Part shown: positions 6,416 through 12,347 of the stretch, in pieces
Numbering within the stretch: position 1 is the first letter of the stretch
How the letters are laid out: each line of letters begins with the position of its first letter
Assembly (NCBI GenBank): GCA_043421945.1
Contig: JBHOGO010000101.1
Span: forward strand, 1 to 14,390
Direction of reading: 5' to 3'
Source of the DNA: Thaumasiovibrio sp043421945
Lineage (GTDB): Bacteria; Pseudomonadota; Gammaproteobacteria; Enterobacterales; Vibrionaceae
DNA: 14,390 nucleotides
Program-made: the position numbers and the translations under genes
The notes under the pieces: generated by a model
The model's database searches: none
Told to the model about the DNA's origin: nothing
The model's input: only the letters and a program-made list of their open reading frames with translations

Positions 6416-7201
6416 ATGACACATCTTTTACGGACAATGTTTGTCATTGCGTTAGTGTTTGGACGTTCGCCAGTGGCGACTGCTGCTGTTGCCGGAAGTG
6501 CCGTTAACGCGCAGGTTAAACTAAGCCAAACAACGACACAGCAAACAAGTAAACGCGTTTTTAAACGCTCATTGAGTGGCTTATATGCCATTGAAAATTT
6601 CAATCAGAATGATATTCGCCAGCCAACGAATGATTTCTCTTCTCTTTATGACCTTGCGCAACCTGCACAAGAAGAACTTTCTCTGCTACTGAATGAAATC
6701 GCGATGCTGAGTGATGCTCAACCGATTCTGCCAGCGGTTAAGTCTGCCGAGCGTTCCCAATATAAAATTAAGACGGAACTGAACGGGAATACGGATAAAA
6801 TTACTGATTTGGCACGTGGTACTTTGGTTGCTGATGATATCTCTGGTGTTGTTACAGCATTTGAATGCCTTGGAAATGAAGCTGAGATTGTTCGAGTTAA
6901 GAATCGCTTCAAAACACCAGTAGCGTCAGGGTATCGCGATCTTAGTGTGCTAGTACGTTTGCCTAAATCTGAAATGGTCGCAGAAGTGCAGGTACATTTA
7001 CGCGATATTGCGACAATCAAGAGCGGTGAAGAACACGATATATATGAAAAAATTCAGATGATGGAGCGCCAAGCCGCCGTTCAAGAGCGCCAGCTGAATG
7101 AACTTGAAAGTGCACAAATTGCACGCTTACGACAGCGTTCGCAAGACTTGTACCAAGAGGCTTGGCAGCAATATTTGCAACCCACATCAATAGCGGTATA
7201 A
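6416..7201 (+). CDS. relV: RelV-type small alarmone synthetase, RelA/SpoT synthetase domain
   Basis: The domain at about 105-215 is the RelA/SpoT nucleotidyltransferase fold that makes (p)ppGpp from ATP and GDP or GTP. No hydrolase, TGS or ACT domain is present. Length (261) is close to V. cholerae RelV (257). The five residues I recall as essential in RelV (K107, D129, R132, L150, E188) all have counterparts shifted by two: Lys109, Asp131, Arg134, Leu152, Glu190. Asp131 in ITDLARG is the expected metal ligand, Tyr173 in SGYRDL sits in the G-loop, and Glu190 is in AEVQVHL. Oddly, residues 1-24 look like a Sec signal (Arg6, hydrophobic 8-16, VATAAVAG). A charged helical tail covers 212-245. 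It is monocistronic, with a terminator at 7228. The domain assignment is firm; activity and location are inferred. Confidence 0.82.
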   Translation: MTHLLRTMFVIALVFGRSPVATAAVAGSAVNAQVKLSQTTTQQTSKRVFKRSLSGLYAIENFNQNDIRQPTNDFSSLYDLAQPAQEELSLLLNEIAMLSDAQPILPAVKSAERSQYKIKTELNGNTDKITDLARGTLVADDISGVVTAFECLGNEAEIVRVKNRFKTPVASGYRDLSVLVRLPKSEMVAEVQVHLRDIATIKSGEEHDIYEKIQMMERQAAVQERQLNELESAQIARLRQRSQDLYQEAWQQYLQPTSIAV

Positions 7202-7227
7202 CTTTAACGCTATATTAAACGTTACGG

Positions 7228-7252
7228 AAAGGGCTGACTTAGCCCTTTTTTT
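7228..7252 (+). terminator. intrinsic terminator of relV
   Basis: AAAGGGCT (7228-7235), loop GACTT, then AGCCCTTT (7241-7248) running into a T-run to 7252. It lies about 26 bases after the relV stop codon. Confidence 0.9.
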
Positions 7253-7553
7253 GCATTTCTCTTAAGTGTGTCTCTAAGTACTTATCCCCCTCAGACACGT
7301 CAGCTTTCAGACACGTTAGTTTTCAGGTTTTTTCTTACGCACCCCTAACCGAAGTTTTCCGTGATTCTATTCATTGATCAAAAAGTTTGTCGGTTGTTTC
7401 AGCTTGCGCTTGCGTCATTCACTGATACGATAGCGCTTGGAAATGGCGTCATGACAAAAGGACGCGCTCTAAATAAACAAACGTAAGACTGTTATTGAGT
7501 CACAGACTTGCGTGATATCTAATGACTCGACATATATCGACACAGAGGTAGTG
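7253..7553. other. intergenic region with a 16-base tandem duplication
   Basis: Two adjacent 16-base copies, CAGACACGTCAGCTTT (7292-7307) and CAGACACGTTAGTTTT (7308-7323), differ at two positions. A possible rhtB promoter is TTGCGC (7404-7409), 16 bases, then TACGAT (7426-7431) preceded by TGA, which would leave a leader of about 115 bases. No RNA gene or other open frame is convincing. Confidence 0.35.
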
Positions 7554-8177
7554 ATGGTCTTATCGGTTTGGTTAACGTTTGTTGCCGCGTGTATTGTTTT
7601 TAGTTTATCGCCAGGGGCAGGCATGGTCGCGACGGTGAGCAATACACTGAAGGGTGGGATTGGCATTGCACTTAAAAATATTATCGGTTTACAGTTAGCG
7701 CTTTTGGTGCACCTTTGCATTGTCTCATTAGGGCTGGGCGCACTGCTAGCGTCATCGGCACTGGCCTTCTCCATACTCAAATATTGCGGTGCAGCGTATC
7801 TTATTTATCTAGGTGTTCAAAAAATGAGGAGTTCGGCTGTGCTTGCAACAACTGCAGAGAGTGATTTAGCCGGTAGCCCGACAAAGGTCATCGTGAGGCA
7901 GGGTTTCTTGATTAATATGATGAACCCAAAATCAATCATCTTTTTAGCGGCATTCTTACCGCAATTTGTTTCGCAAGATGCTTCACTTCCTCAGCAATAT
8001 GTCATTTTAGGTGCGACAGTGCTGGTCATAGATATGCTTGTTATGGTGTTCTATGCCTCTCTTGCTCAAACGGTACAGCGCTTCTTTAAGAGTGAGGCGA
8101 TGGCAGTCTGGCAAAACCGAGTGTTTGGTTCAATGTTTGTGGCGATGGGGGGAATGCTCGCCGCAGCAAAGCAGTAA
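7554..8177 (+). CDS. rhtB: homoserine/homoserine lactone efflux protein RhtB
   Basis: This 207-residue inner-membrane exporter of the LysE/RhtB superfamily has about six helices. It carries SLSPGAG at 17-23 and a second block NPKSIIFLAAFLPQF at 124-138. The run of features LSPGxG, IGLQLALLVH, KYCGAAYLIYLGVQ, NPKSIIFLAAFLPQF and the C-terminal FGSMFVAMGGMLAA follows E. coli RhtB closely, much more so than the other LysE-type protein in this window. RhtB exports homoserine and homoserine lactone and gives resistance to them. I chose the ATG at 7554 because AGAGG at 7544-7548 lies 5 bases upstream; a GTG start at 7512 has no ribosome binding site and would add 14 non-hydrophobic residues. A terminator follows at 8204. 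Confidence 0.87.
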   Translation: MVLSVWLTFVAACIVFSLSPGAGMVATVSNTLKGGIGIALKNIIGLQLALLVHLCIVSLGLGALLASSALAFSILKYCGAAYLIYLGVQKMRSSAVLATTAESDLAGSPTKVIVRQGFLINMMNPKSIIFLAAFLPQFVSQDASLPQQYVILGATVLVIDMLVMVFYASLAQTVQRFFKSEAMAVWQNRVFGSMFVAMGGMLAAAKQ

Positions 8178-8203
8178 TTTGTTTATGAAACCCTGATATA
8201 GAG

Positions 8204-8231
8204 AGCCTACCTGACAATGGTAGGCTTTTTT
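8204..8231 (+). terminator. intrinsic terminator of rhtB
   Basis: AGCCTACC (8204-8211) and GGTAGGCT (8219-8226) form a perfect 8-base stem around a 7-base loop, followed by a T-run to 8231. It sits between the convergent rhtB and tetR genes. On the minus strand it lacks a good T-run, so it mainly serves rhtB. Confidence 0.88.
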
Positions 8232-8267
8232 ATTAGCGTAAAGCCTTTGCTATTTATTTACTCAGAG

Positions 8268-8885
8268 TTACTTAGCTGCGTAGTAACTAAGGAAGAGATC
8301 GGCTGAGCGTTCAGCGAGAGCAATTTTTTCGACTTCGTTGAGTGCTGGCTTAATTTGTAAAAGCTGAGGCCAGAATCCATCCCCTTTGATAAGATTGTGA
8401 AGTTGGCTATTTGCCACATCGAGGTCAAGTCGTTTTAGCTTCCCACCTTTCTCTGCTGCTTTTAACCACCGTTGTATGGCTGTATCTTGAAAAGGTAGTT
8501 TTGCCATTTCGGTTTGCAGTGCTTTAGGGTCGTAAAAAAAGTGCCCAAATGCCACCCGCGATAGATCAATGTACTCTTCCGAAGATAGTAAATTGAGTTC
8601 CATGACTAATAGTGTACATAGTTGATCTTTTAGTGGTTTATCATCTTGGTATTGATAATCAATATCCACGAGTGCTGCCCGCCATAGAGCACCGACGAGT
8701 TCCATCACTAGCGCTTCTTTCGTTGCAAAATGATTATACACAGTGCGTTTAGAGACTTGGGCAAGTTGTGCGAGTCTATCCATGCTGGTTGCTTGGACGC
8801 CATTCTCTTTAAATGCTGATTTAGCCGCTTCTAAAATAGCTTCTCTTTTTCTCTCACTTAGGGTTTTCTTCATTATGCTCATCAT
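8268..8885 (-). CDS. TetR/AcrR-family transcriptional repressor
   Basis: This 205-residue protein has a typical TetR N-terminal helix-turn-helix: REAILEAAKSAFKENG at 14-29, then TSMDRLAQLAQVSKRTVYNHF at about 33-53 and KEAL. The C-terminal ligand and dimer domain, with DLSRVAFGHFF and AIQRWLKAAEKGGKL, resembles the AefR-like TetR C-terminal group (PF14246 type). It is divergent from the MBL-fold hydrolase gene, and two palindromes overlap both promoters, so it probably represses itself and that gene until an unknown small ligand binds. Three in-frame ATGs (8885, 8882, 8873) are possible starts; AGGTAG upstream favours the first two, while homologues often begin at the MKKT form (8873). Confidence 0.9.
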   Translation of the reverse strand: MMSIMKKTLSERKREAILEAAKSAFKENGVQATSMDRLAQLAQVSKRTVYNHFATKEALVMELVGALWRAALVDIDYQYQDDKPLKDQLCTLLVMELNLLSSEEYIDLSRVAFGHFFYDPKALQTEMAKLPFQDTAIQRWLKAAEKGGKLKRLDLDVANSQLHNLIKGDGFWPQLLQIKPALNEVEKIALAERSADLFLSYYAAK

Positions 8886-8909
8886 TAGGGGGCTACCTAC
8901 TATGATGCC

Positions 8910-8937
8910 ATTTTACACTACGTAGTTTACTTTTCAA
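8910..8937 (-). promoter_or_regulatory. promoter of the tetR gene
   Basis: On the minus strand TTGAAA (8932-8937) and TAAAAT (8910-8915) are 16 bases apart, with a TG directly before the -10. The palindrome at 8917-8926 lies in the spacer, so a bound repressor would block this promoter. Confidence 0.6.
8917..8926. promoter_or_regulatory. operator 1, probable TetR-family binding site
   Basis: ACTACGTAGT is a perfect 10-base palindrome with partly symmetric flanks. It lies inside the spacer of the tetR promoter and touches the -35 of the hydrolase promoter. It shares GTAGTTTACTTTT with operator 2, in the same orientation 39 bases away. Confidence 0.65.
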
Positions 8938-8953
8938 ATTTGCCCTATATACT
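8926..8953 (+). promoter_or_regulatory. promoter of the MBL-fold hydrolase gene
   Basis: TTTACT (8926-8931), 16 bases, then TATACT (8948-8953). Operator 1 abuts the -35 and operator 2 starts inside the -10, so a repressor bound at either site would block it. The predicted leader is about 26 bases. Confidence 0.55.
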
Positions 8954-8965
8954 ACACCGTGTAGT
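8951..8965. promoter_or_regulatory. operator 2, probable TetR-family binding site
   Basis: ACTACACCGTGTAGT is a perfect 7-1-7 palindrome overlapping the -10 and start region of the hydrolase promoter. Its right half and the following bases (GTAGTTTACTTTT, 8961-8973) repeat those of operator 1 (8922-8934). Two related palindromes in one divergent region strongly suggest one regulator binding both. Confidence 0.65.
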
Positions 8966-8985
8966 TTACTTTTTGGTGGTGATTC

Positions 8986-10041
8986 ATGAACAAACTAATG
9001 CTCTTAGGGGGAATAGTAATGGCAGTAGGCATTTCGACAACAATGGTTTCAAAACAGCAAGAAAATAAGTTTGTAAATCTTGATAGTCATTATTCCACCA
9101 GTGCAGGTAATATGGTGGATATCCTTAAAGCATATCTCAAAGCGGATCGCGTTGCGGCAACGCCTTCTGACACCATTCCTGTGGTATCGGTATCGGCTAA
9201 TCAGTTATTACAAGAACACGATGCTGTGTATCGATTTGGCCACTCAACCATGATGATTCGTCTTGATAACACGCTGATCATGACTGACCCCGTTTTCAGT
9301 GAGCGTGCGTCCCCAGTGCAATGGGCTGGACCTAAGCGATTCCACTCAGCGCCAATCAGCATTGATGAACTACCGAACATCGATATTGTCGTGATCAGCC
9401 ACGATCATTATGATCACCTTGATAAATCAGCTGTGCAGGCATTGAATAGCAAAGTTAGTCAATTCATTACGCCATTAAAAGTGGGGCAGAGGCTAATTAA
9501 GTGGGGGATTTCCCCTGACAAAATCCAAGAGCTTGATTGGTGGGAAGGAATGACAGTCGGTGGCATCGATGTTATCGCGACGCCATCACAACATTTTTCT
9601 GGAAGAGGGTTATTCGATAAAGACACCACCCTTTGGGCGAGCTGGGTAATACGAAGTACGACTAAAAACCTCTTTTTTAGCGGCGATAGCGGCTATTTTG
9701 AGGGGTTTAAAAAGATTGGTGAGCGGTATGGACCCTTCGATTTGACGATGATGGAAACGGGGGCTTATAACAAGCTATGGAAGGAAGTCCATATGATGCC
9801 AGAAGAGAGTTTGCAGGCGCATATTGATCTAAAAGGCACTTACTTATTACCGATTCACAATGGGACATTTGATCTCTCTTTACATGATTGGTATGAACCT
9901 TTCGAAAGAATATTGGCGCTTGGAGATGATCATGGCGTTGAAGTACTCACCCCTATATTCGGTGATGAAATTGCACTTGATGATGTTCAAGCAACTTCTC
10001 GTTGGTGGAAACCTCAGGTGGTCATTGAAGGCAGCGATTAA
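8986..10041 (+). CDS. MBL-fold metallohydrolase of the NAPE-PLD/RomA type
   Basis: This 351-residue metallo-beta-lactamase-fold enzyme has HDHYDH at 139-144 (His139, His141, Asp143, His144), then His203, Asp234 and His291. The later spacings are close to the zinc ligands I recall for human NAPE-PLD (H185, H187, D189, H190, H253, D284, H343), so a two-zinc phosphodiesterase-like site is likely. GHSTMMIRLDNTLIMTDPVFSERASP is the conserved start of the COG2220 fold. Residues 1-20 form a hydrophobic stretch that could be a signal peptide or anchor, which suggests an extracytoplasmic enzyme acting on a lipid or similar ester. The divergent TetR gene mirrors enterobacterial ramR-romA. GGTGGTG precedes the ATG. 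The substrate is unknown. Confidence 0.85.
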   Translation: MNKLMLLGGIVMAVGISTTMVSKQQENKFVNLDSHYSTSAGNMVDILKAYLKADRVAATPSDTIPVVSVSANQLLQEHDAVYRFGHSTMMIRLDNTLIMTDPVFSERASPVQWAGPKRFHSAPISIDELPNIDIVVISHDHYDHLDKSAVQALNSKVSQFITPLKVGQRLIKWGISPDKIQELDWWEGMTVGGIDVIATPSQHFSGRGLFDKDTTLWASWVIRSTTKNLFFSGDSGYFEGFKKIGERYGPFDLTMMETGAYNKLWKEVHMMPEESLQAHIDLKGTYLLPIHNGTFDLSLHDWYEPFERILALGDDHGVEVLTPIFGDEIALDDVQATSRWWKPQVVIEGSD

Positions 10042-10094
10042 GCCTATTTACGCGTAGAGGCAGAGTTATAGACGGTTTCTTCTTTCGTATGTAA

Positions 10095-10126
10095 AAGGTT
10101 TAGTTGTGTACGAGCAACTAAACCTT
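10095..10126. terminator. 12-base-pair hairpin between convergent genes
   Basis: AAGGTTTAGTTG (10095-10106) and CAACTAAACCTT (10115-10126) pair perfectly around an 8-base loop. On the minus strand the stem runs into TTTT, so it may end the PagP-like gene, about 105 bases beyond its stop. On the plus strand there is no T-run, though it is the only hairpin after the hydrolase gene. Confidence 0.6.
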
Positions 10127-10231
10127 ACCGAAAACACACTTGTGAACCAGCGTTCGACTCTTTACCTCACCGTTCATGTCACACTCAGATATATCTTCAC
10201 ATTAGCCCTATGACAAGCAAGTGCTCGAATA

Positions 10232-10792
10232 TTAAAAATTGATACCGAGCTGCCAGAAAACAACAGGGTTTTCTAATCTATATGACTTTTCATTGGTAGC
10301 AACGTCGATGCGCTCTCGAAACTGAGGATAGATCGTGAATAGTGTGAAGATATCTTTGGTACCAAATCGTGCGTAAGGCATGATGAGTGGTAAAGTCCGG
10401 CGGCTAAAGCCTGTAAACTCGCCATTGTAATCGTTCATAATGGATCGTGACTGTACGCCAAAAGAACTGCCTAGTGCGAGTGTCCAATCAGTCCAAGACA
10501 GTTCAATTGGGCGATCAAATGTTAGGCTCGCAGCGTATAAGTCATAGTCCCATGAATCTTGCATATAGTTCAGAGACAATTGAACATGCCAGTTCCCCCA
10601 ACGATACAAGCCGATATCAAGGCCTAGTCCAAGGTGGTTTTCATTATATTGTGGTGCGTTGTTAACGACCTCTTCTTCCAAATGATAAGACCAGCCTCCA
10701 AATCGAAAAGAGCTATTCACATTATCATCAAAGCTGAAAACAGTTGGTGAGAATAGAATAAGTAAAAGCACTGAAAAGCGATGGTAATACAT
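10232..10792 (-). CDS. PagP-like outer-membrane beta-barrel protein
   Basis: This 186-residue protein has a signal peptide at 1-20 (cut near VFS, before FDDN), alternating aromatic strands and a C-terminal Phe (WQLGINF), which mark an outer-membrane barrel. Size and pattern resemble PagP, the lipid A palmitoyltransferase. WSYHLEEE then QYNE recall PagP's WHAR then RYNE; RWGNWHVQLSLNYMQDSW recalls GNWHGLYAMAFKDSW; LALGSSFGVQSR and TLPLIMPYARFG recall LGLGFTAGVTAR and PLPVLLPLASVG. The PagP catalytic residues have counterparts: His37, Asp79 and Ser80, with a His-to-Asp distance of 42 against 43 in E. coli as I recall it. If active, it would move an acyl chain from phospholipid to lipid A. The ATG at 10792 has AGG 8 bases upstream. 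It could instead be a barrel of another function; homology is judged by eye. Confidence 0.62.
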   Translation of the reverse strand: MYYHRFSVLLLILFSPTVFSFDDNVNSSFRFGGWSYHLEEEVVNNAPQYNENHLGLGLDIGLYRWGNWHVQLSLNYMQDSWDYDLYAASLTFDRPIELSWTDWTLALGSSFGVQSRSIMNDYNGEFTGFSRRTLPLIMPYARFGTKDIFTLFTIYPQFRERIDVATNEKSYRLENPVVFWQLGINF

Positions 10793-11130
10793 ATCAAACC
10801 TGCCAGAAAATACCCTATTAGTATTAACATTGTATACGCAACATCACTATTTACTAATTTTTGAAGGTAATATATGTATTTGCATTCCTTCATATGTTCG
10901 ACTATCAAATAGCCCGTTGAAGTAGGCGTTAATCATTTTCCAATGTTATTTTTATATTGACACTTTACACTTTATTAGTTTTCTTGACAGTATTCATTCG
11001 TAAAGCGCAGTGAGTGATGTTGATTGAAAGCGATTTCTCGTTACTTATTTATCTGTCAGAAACGAGCGCTTAAGGCATGTGCAGGGAAGTGATAGTAGCG
11101 GGCTTAACGTTAGGGTGAGAATGGATAGTA
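10793..11130. other. intergenic region, no recognised gene
   Basis: Two plus-strand TTGACA hexamers (10957-10962 and 10984-10989) and a short ACACTTT tandem between them are visible, but neither has a good -10 at the right distance. An 18-codon frame at 11017-11073 has only a weak ribosome binding site. The promoter of the PagP-like gene must lie here on the minus strand; TATACA-like hexamers occur around 10825-10835 without a matching -35. Confidence 0.35.
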
Positions 11131-11173
11131 AACCAAACAGCCATAGAGTGTTGGGGGACTAGGCTGTTTGGTT
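11131..11173 (-). terminator. hairpin after the lipoprotein gene
   Basis: AACCAAACAGCC (11131-11142) and GGCTGTTTGGTT (11162-11173) form a perfect 12-base stem with a 19-base loop. It begins 6 bases beyond the lipoprotein stop codon. The T-run is weak on both strands, so termination is likely but not certain. Confidence 0.6.
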
Positions 11174-11179
11174 ATTTTG

Positions 11180-11686
11180 CTACTGTGGTGGGTACTGTAG
11201 AAGCATTTGCTCGACTTGCTTTGTTATGAAGGCTTCTCTTTTTATCGGTGACATCGACTCAGTAAGCCTATTTTGAGAAATCGCTTGCCAGATGATTTGG
11301 TTTGTTTCTGTGTCGATGAACTCGATGACGAGTTTGCCATATTTAACTTCACGGTACCTTTCTGGTGTACTCATTCCTATCCCAGCGTTACGACTCGTGT
11401 ACCCAAAGCCAATGGATGTGCCGTAGGACTGCAATTCAGTTTCATCATCAATTCGATATTGGATCATCAAAGGTGCAAGATCACCGTCTACGGACTGAAT
11501 ACCTTTTATCGGTAATTGGCTGTTGAGTGCGTTTTCGATACGTTGTCCATCAAGTGTGCGGGGTGCTTCAGCGTTAACAAACTGATAAGAAACATATTGA
11601 TCGTAATCGATGTTGCTATTGAAGTCGGTTCGTGGCGCCAAGCTGCAGCCAGCTAAGAAGAGTGCTAAAAAGATGATTCGATACAT
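11180..11686 (-). CDS. DUF4136-type outer-membrane lipoprotein
   Basis: This 168-residue protein has a lipoprotein signal peptide, with lipobox LAGC at 11-14 and Cys14 as the lipidated residue. Ser15 at +2 predicts sorting to the outer membrane. The mature part starts TDFNSNIDYDQYVSYQFV, and later has GKLVIEFIDTETNQIIWQA near 116-134. This pattern (an early DYDxxxSYxF segment, and a late VxFxDTxTNxxxWQ) is that of DUF4136 proteins. The family's function is unknown to me. The ATG at 11686 has GGAG 8 bases upstream. It follows the glutaredoxin gene on the same strand by 68 bases and has a hairpin after it. Confidence 0.78.
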   Translation of the reverse strand: MYRIIFLALFLAGCSLAPRTDFNSNIDYDQYVSYQFVNAEAPRTLDGQRIENALNSQLPIKGIQSVDGDLAPLMIQYRIDDETELQSYGTSIGFGYTSRNAGIGMSTPERYREVKYGKLVIEFIDTETNQIIWQAISQNRLTESMSPIKREAFITKQVEQMLLQYPPQ

Positions 11687-11754
11687 ACTGCTTCTCCAAG
11701 TTTATGGAACGTTTTAATACTAAATATCTCTATAATACAATGGTTTAATGGTCT

Positions 11755-11982
11755 TTATAGTGCTTCTTCCATTGCTTTCGGTTGAAATCCACGAATAATC
11801 GTGTTGCCAATTTTGATGACGGGAACCCCACGAGCGCCTAACGCTTGTAGCTCCTTTCTGCCTCTTGGTGTAGCGACATCACAGGCTCGGTAAGTTAAGC
11901 CGCGTTTATCGAGAAATTGTTTTGCAGATTGGCAGTGTGGGCAATTGGATGTTGTATATAAAACAATACGTTTCATTCTCAT
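11755..11982 (-). CDS. small glutaredoxin-family thiol oxidoreductase
   Basis: This 75-residue thioredoxin-fold protein has IVLYTTSNCPHCQSAKQFL, with the active-site CPHC at residues 14-17 (dithiol form), and the cis-proline segment GARGVPVIKIG at about 54-64, followed by a glycine-containing segment (IIRGF). Length is normal for stand-alone glutaredoxins of this type. It would reduce protein disulfides or glutathione mixed disulfides in the cytoplasm; no signal peptide is present. Two starts are close: ATG at 11982 (MRMKRIV) and ATG at 11976 (MKRIV). I chose 11982 because AAAGAAA precedes it, while the second start has no room for a ribosome binding site; homologues I recall begin MKRIVLY. 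The frame also stays open to 12099, but those extra residues look nothing like the family. Confidence 0.85.
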   Translation of the reverse strand: MRMKRIVLYTTSNCPHCQSAKQFLDKRGLTYRACDVATPRGRKELQALGARGVPVIKIGNTIIRGFQPKAMEEAL

Positions 11983-12291
11983 TTTCTTTGTTATTAACTT
12001 TAGATAGGCAATTGTATCGAAAGTTCCTCTATCACGCATGTATGAATACTGACAATTGGTCGAGTTAGCCCCACATGCCCTTCGTGAATTGACTCGCAAA
12101 TTCTATTTCATTATTGCCATCTCTCGTATGAAACTCACGGCATAACTCGTAAGCGGTGGTAACATCGAAAGTCCTTAGGCAGTGATAGGTGTTTCACCGT
12201 CGCCACTATTCATTTTACTTTTCATTTGTGAAGAGCGACTACGATACCTGCGTTCGATACTGTCTATGAGCATTCCCCTCAAAGAACCTGT
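11983..12291. other. divergent intergenic region between glutaredoxin and GH20 genes
   Basis: A TACAAT on the minus strand (about 12013-12018) could be the glutaredoxin -10, without a good -35. No RNA gene, repeat or other open frame that I can support lies here. Confidence 0.3.
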
Positions 12292-12341
12292 TTGCGTCGT
12301 TGCCTGAGGATTATATTTTACGTTTCCATCGCCATAGGGGG
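12292..12341 (+). promoter_or_regulatory. probable promoter and ribosome binding site of the GH20 gene
   Basis: TTGCGT (12292-12297), 16 bases, then TATTTT (12314-12319) is a plausible promoter. AGGGGG at 12336-12341 is a strong ribosome binding site 6 bases before the GTG at 12348. Together they make 12348 the start; a TTG at 12300 would lie inside the promoter. Confidence 0.5.
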
Positions 12342-12347
12342 CAAATT

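Noticed and set aside
10717..10908. Minus-strand open frame encoding a hydrophobic 63-residue peptide overlapping the PagP-like gene start
   Set aside because: It overlaps the signal-peptide region of the better supported barrel gene in another frame and has no recognisable family or clear ribosome binding site.
11017..11073. 18-codon frame MLIESDFSLLIYLSETSA near two TTGACA hexamers
   Set aside because: Neither hexamer has a -10 at the right spacing and the ribosome binding site is weak; nothing supports translation.
11983..12099. In-frame extension of the glutaredoxin to about 114 residues
   Set aside because: The extra residues lack hydrophobic or thioredoxin-fold character, and the small glutaredoxins of this type begin at the MKRIVLY strand.
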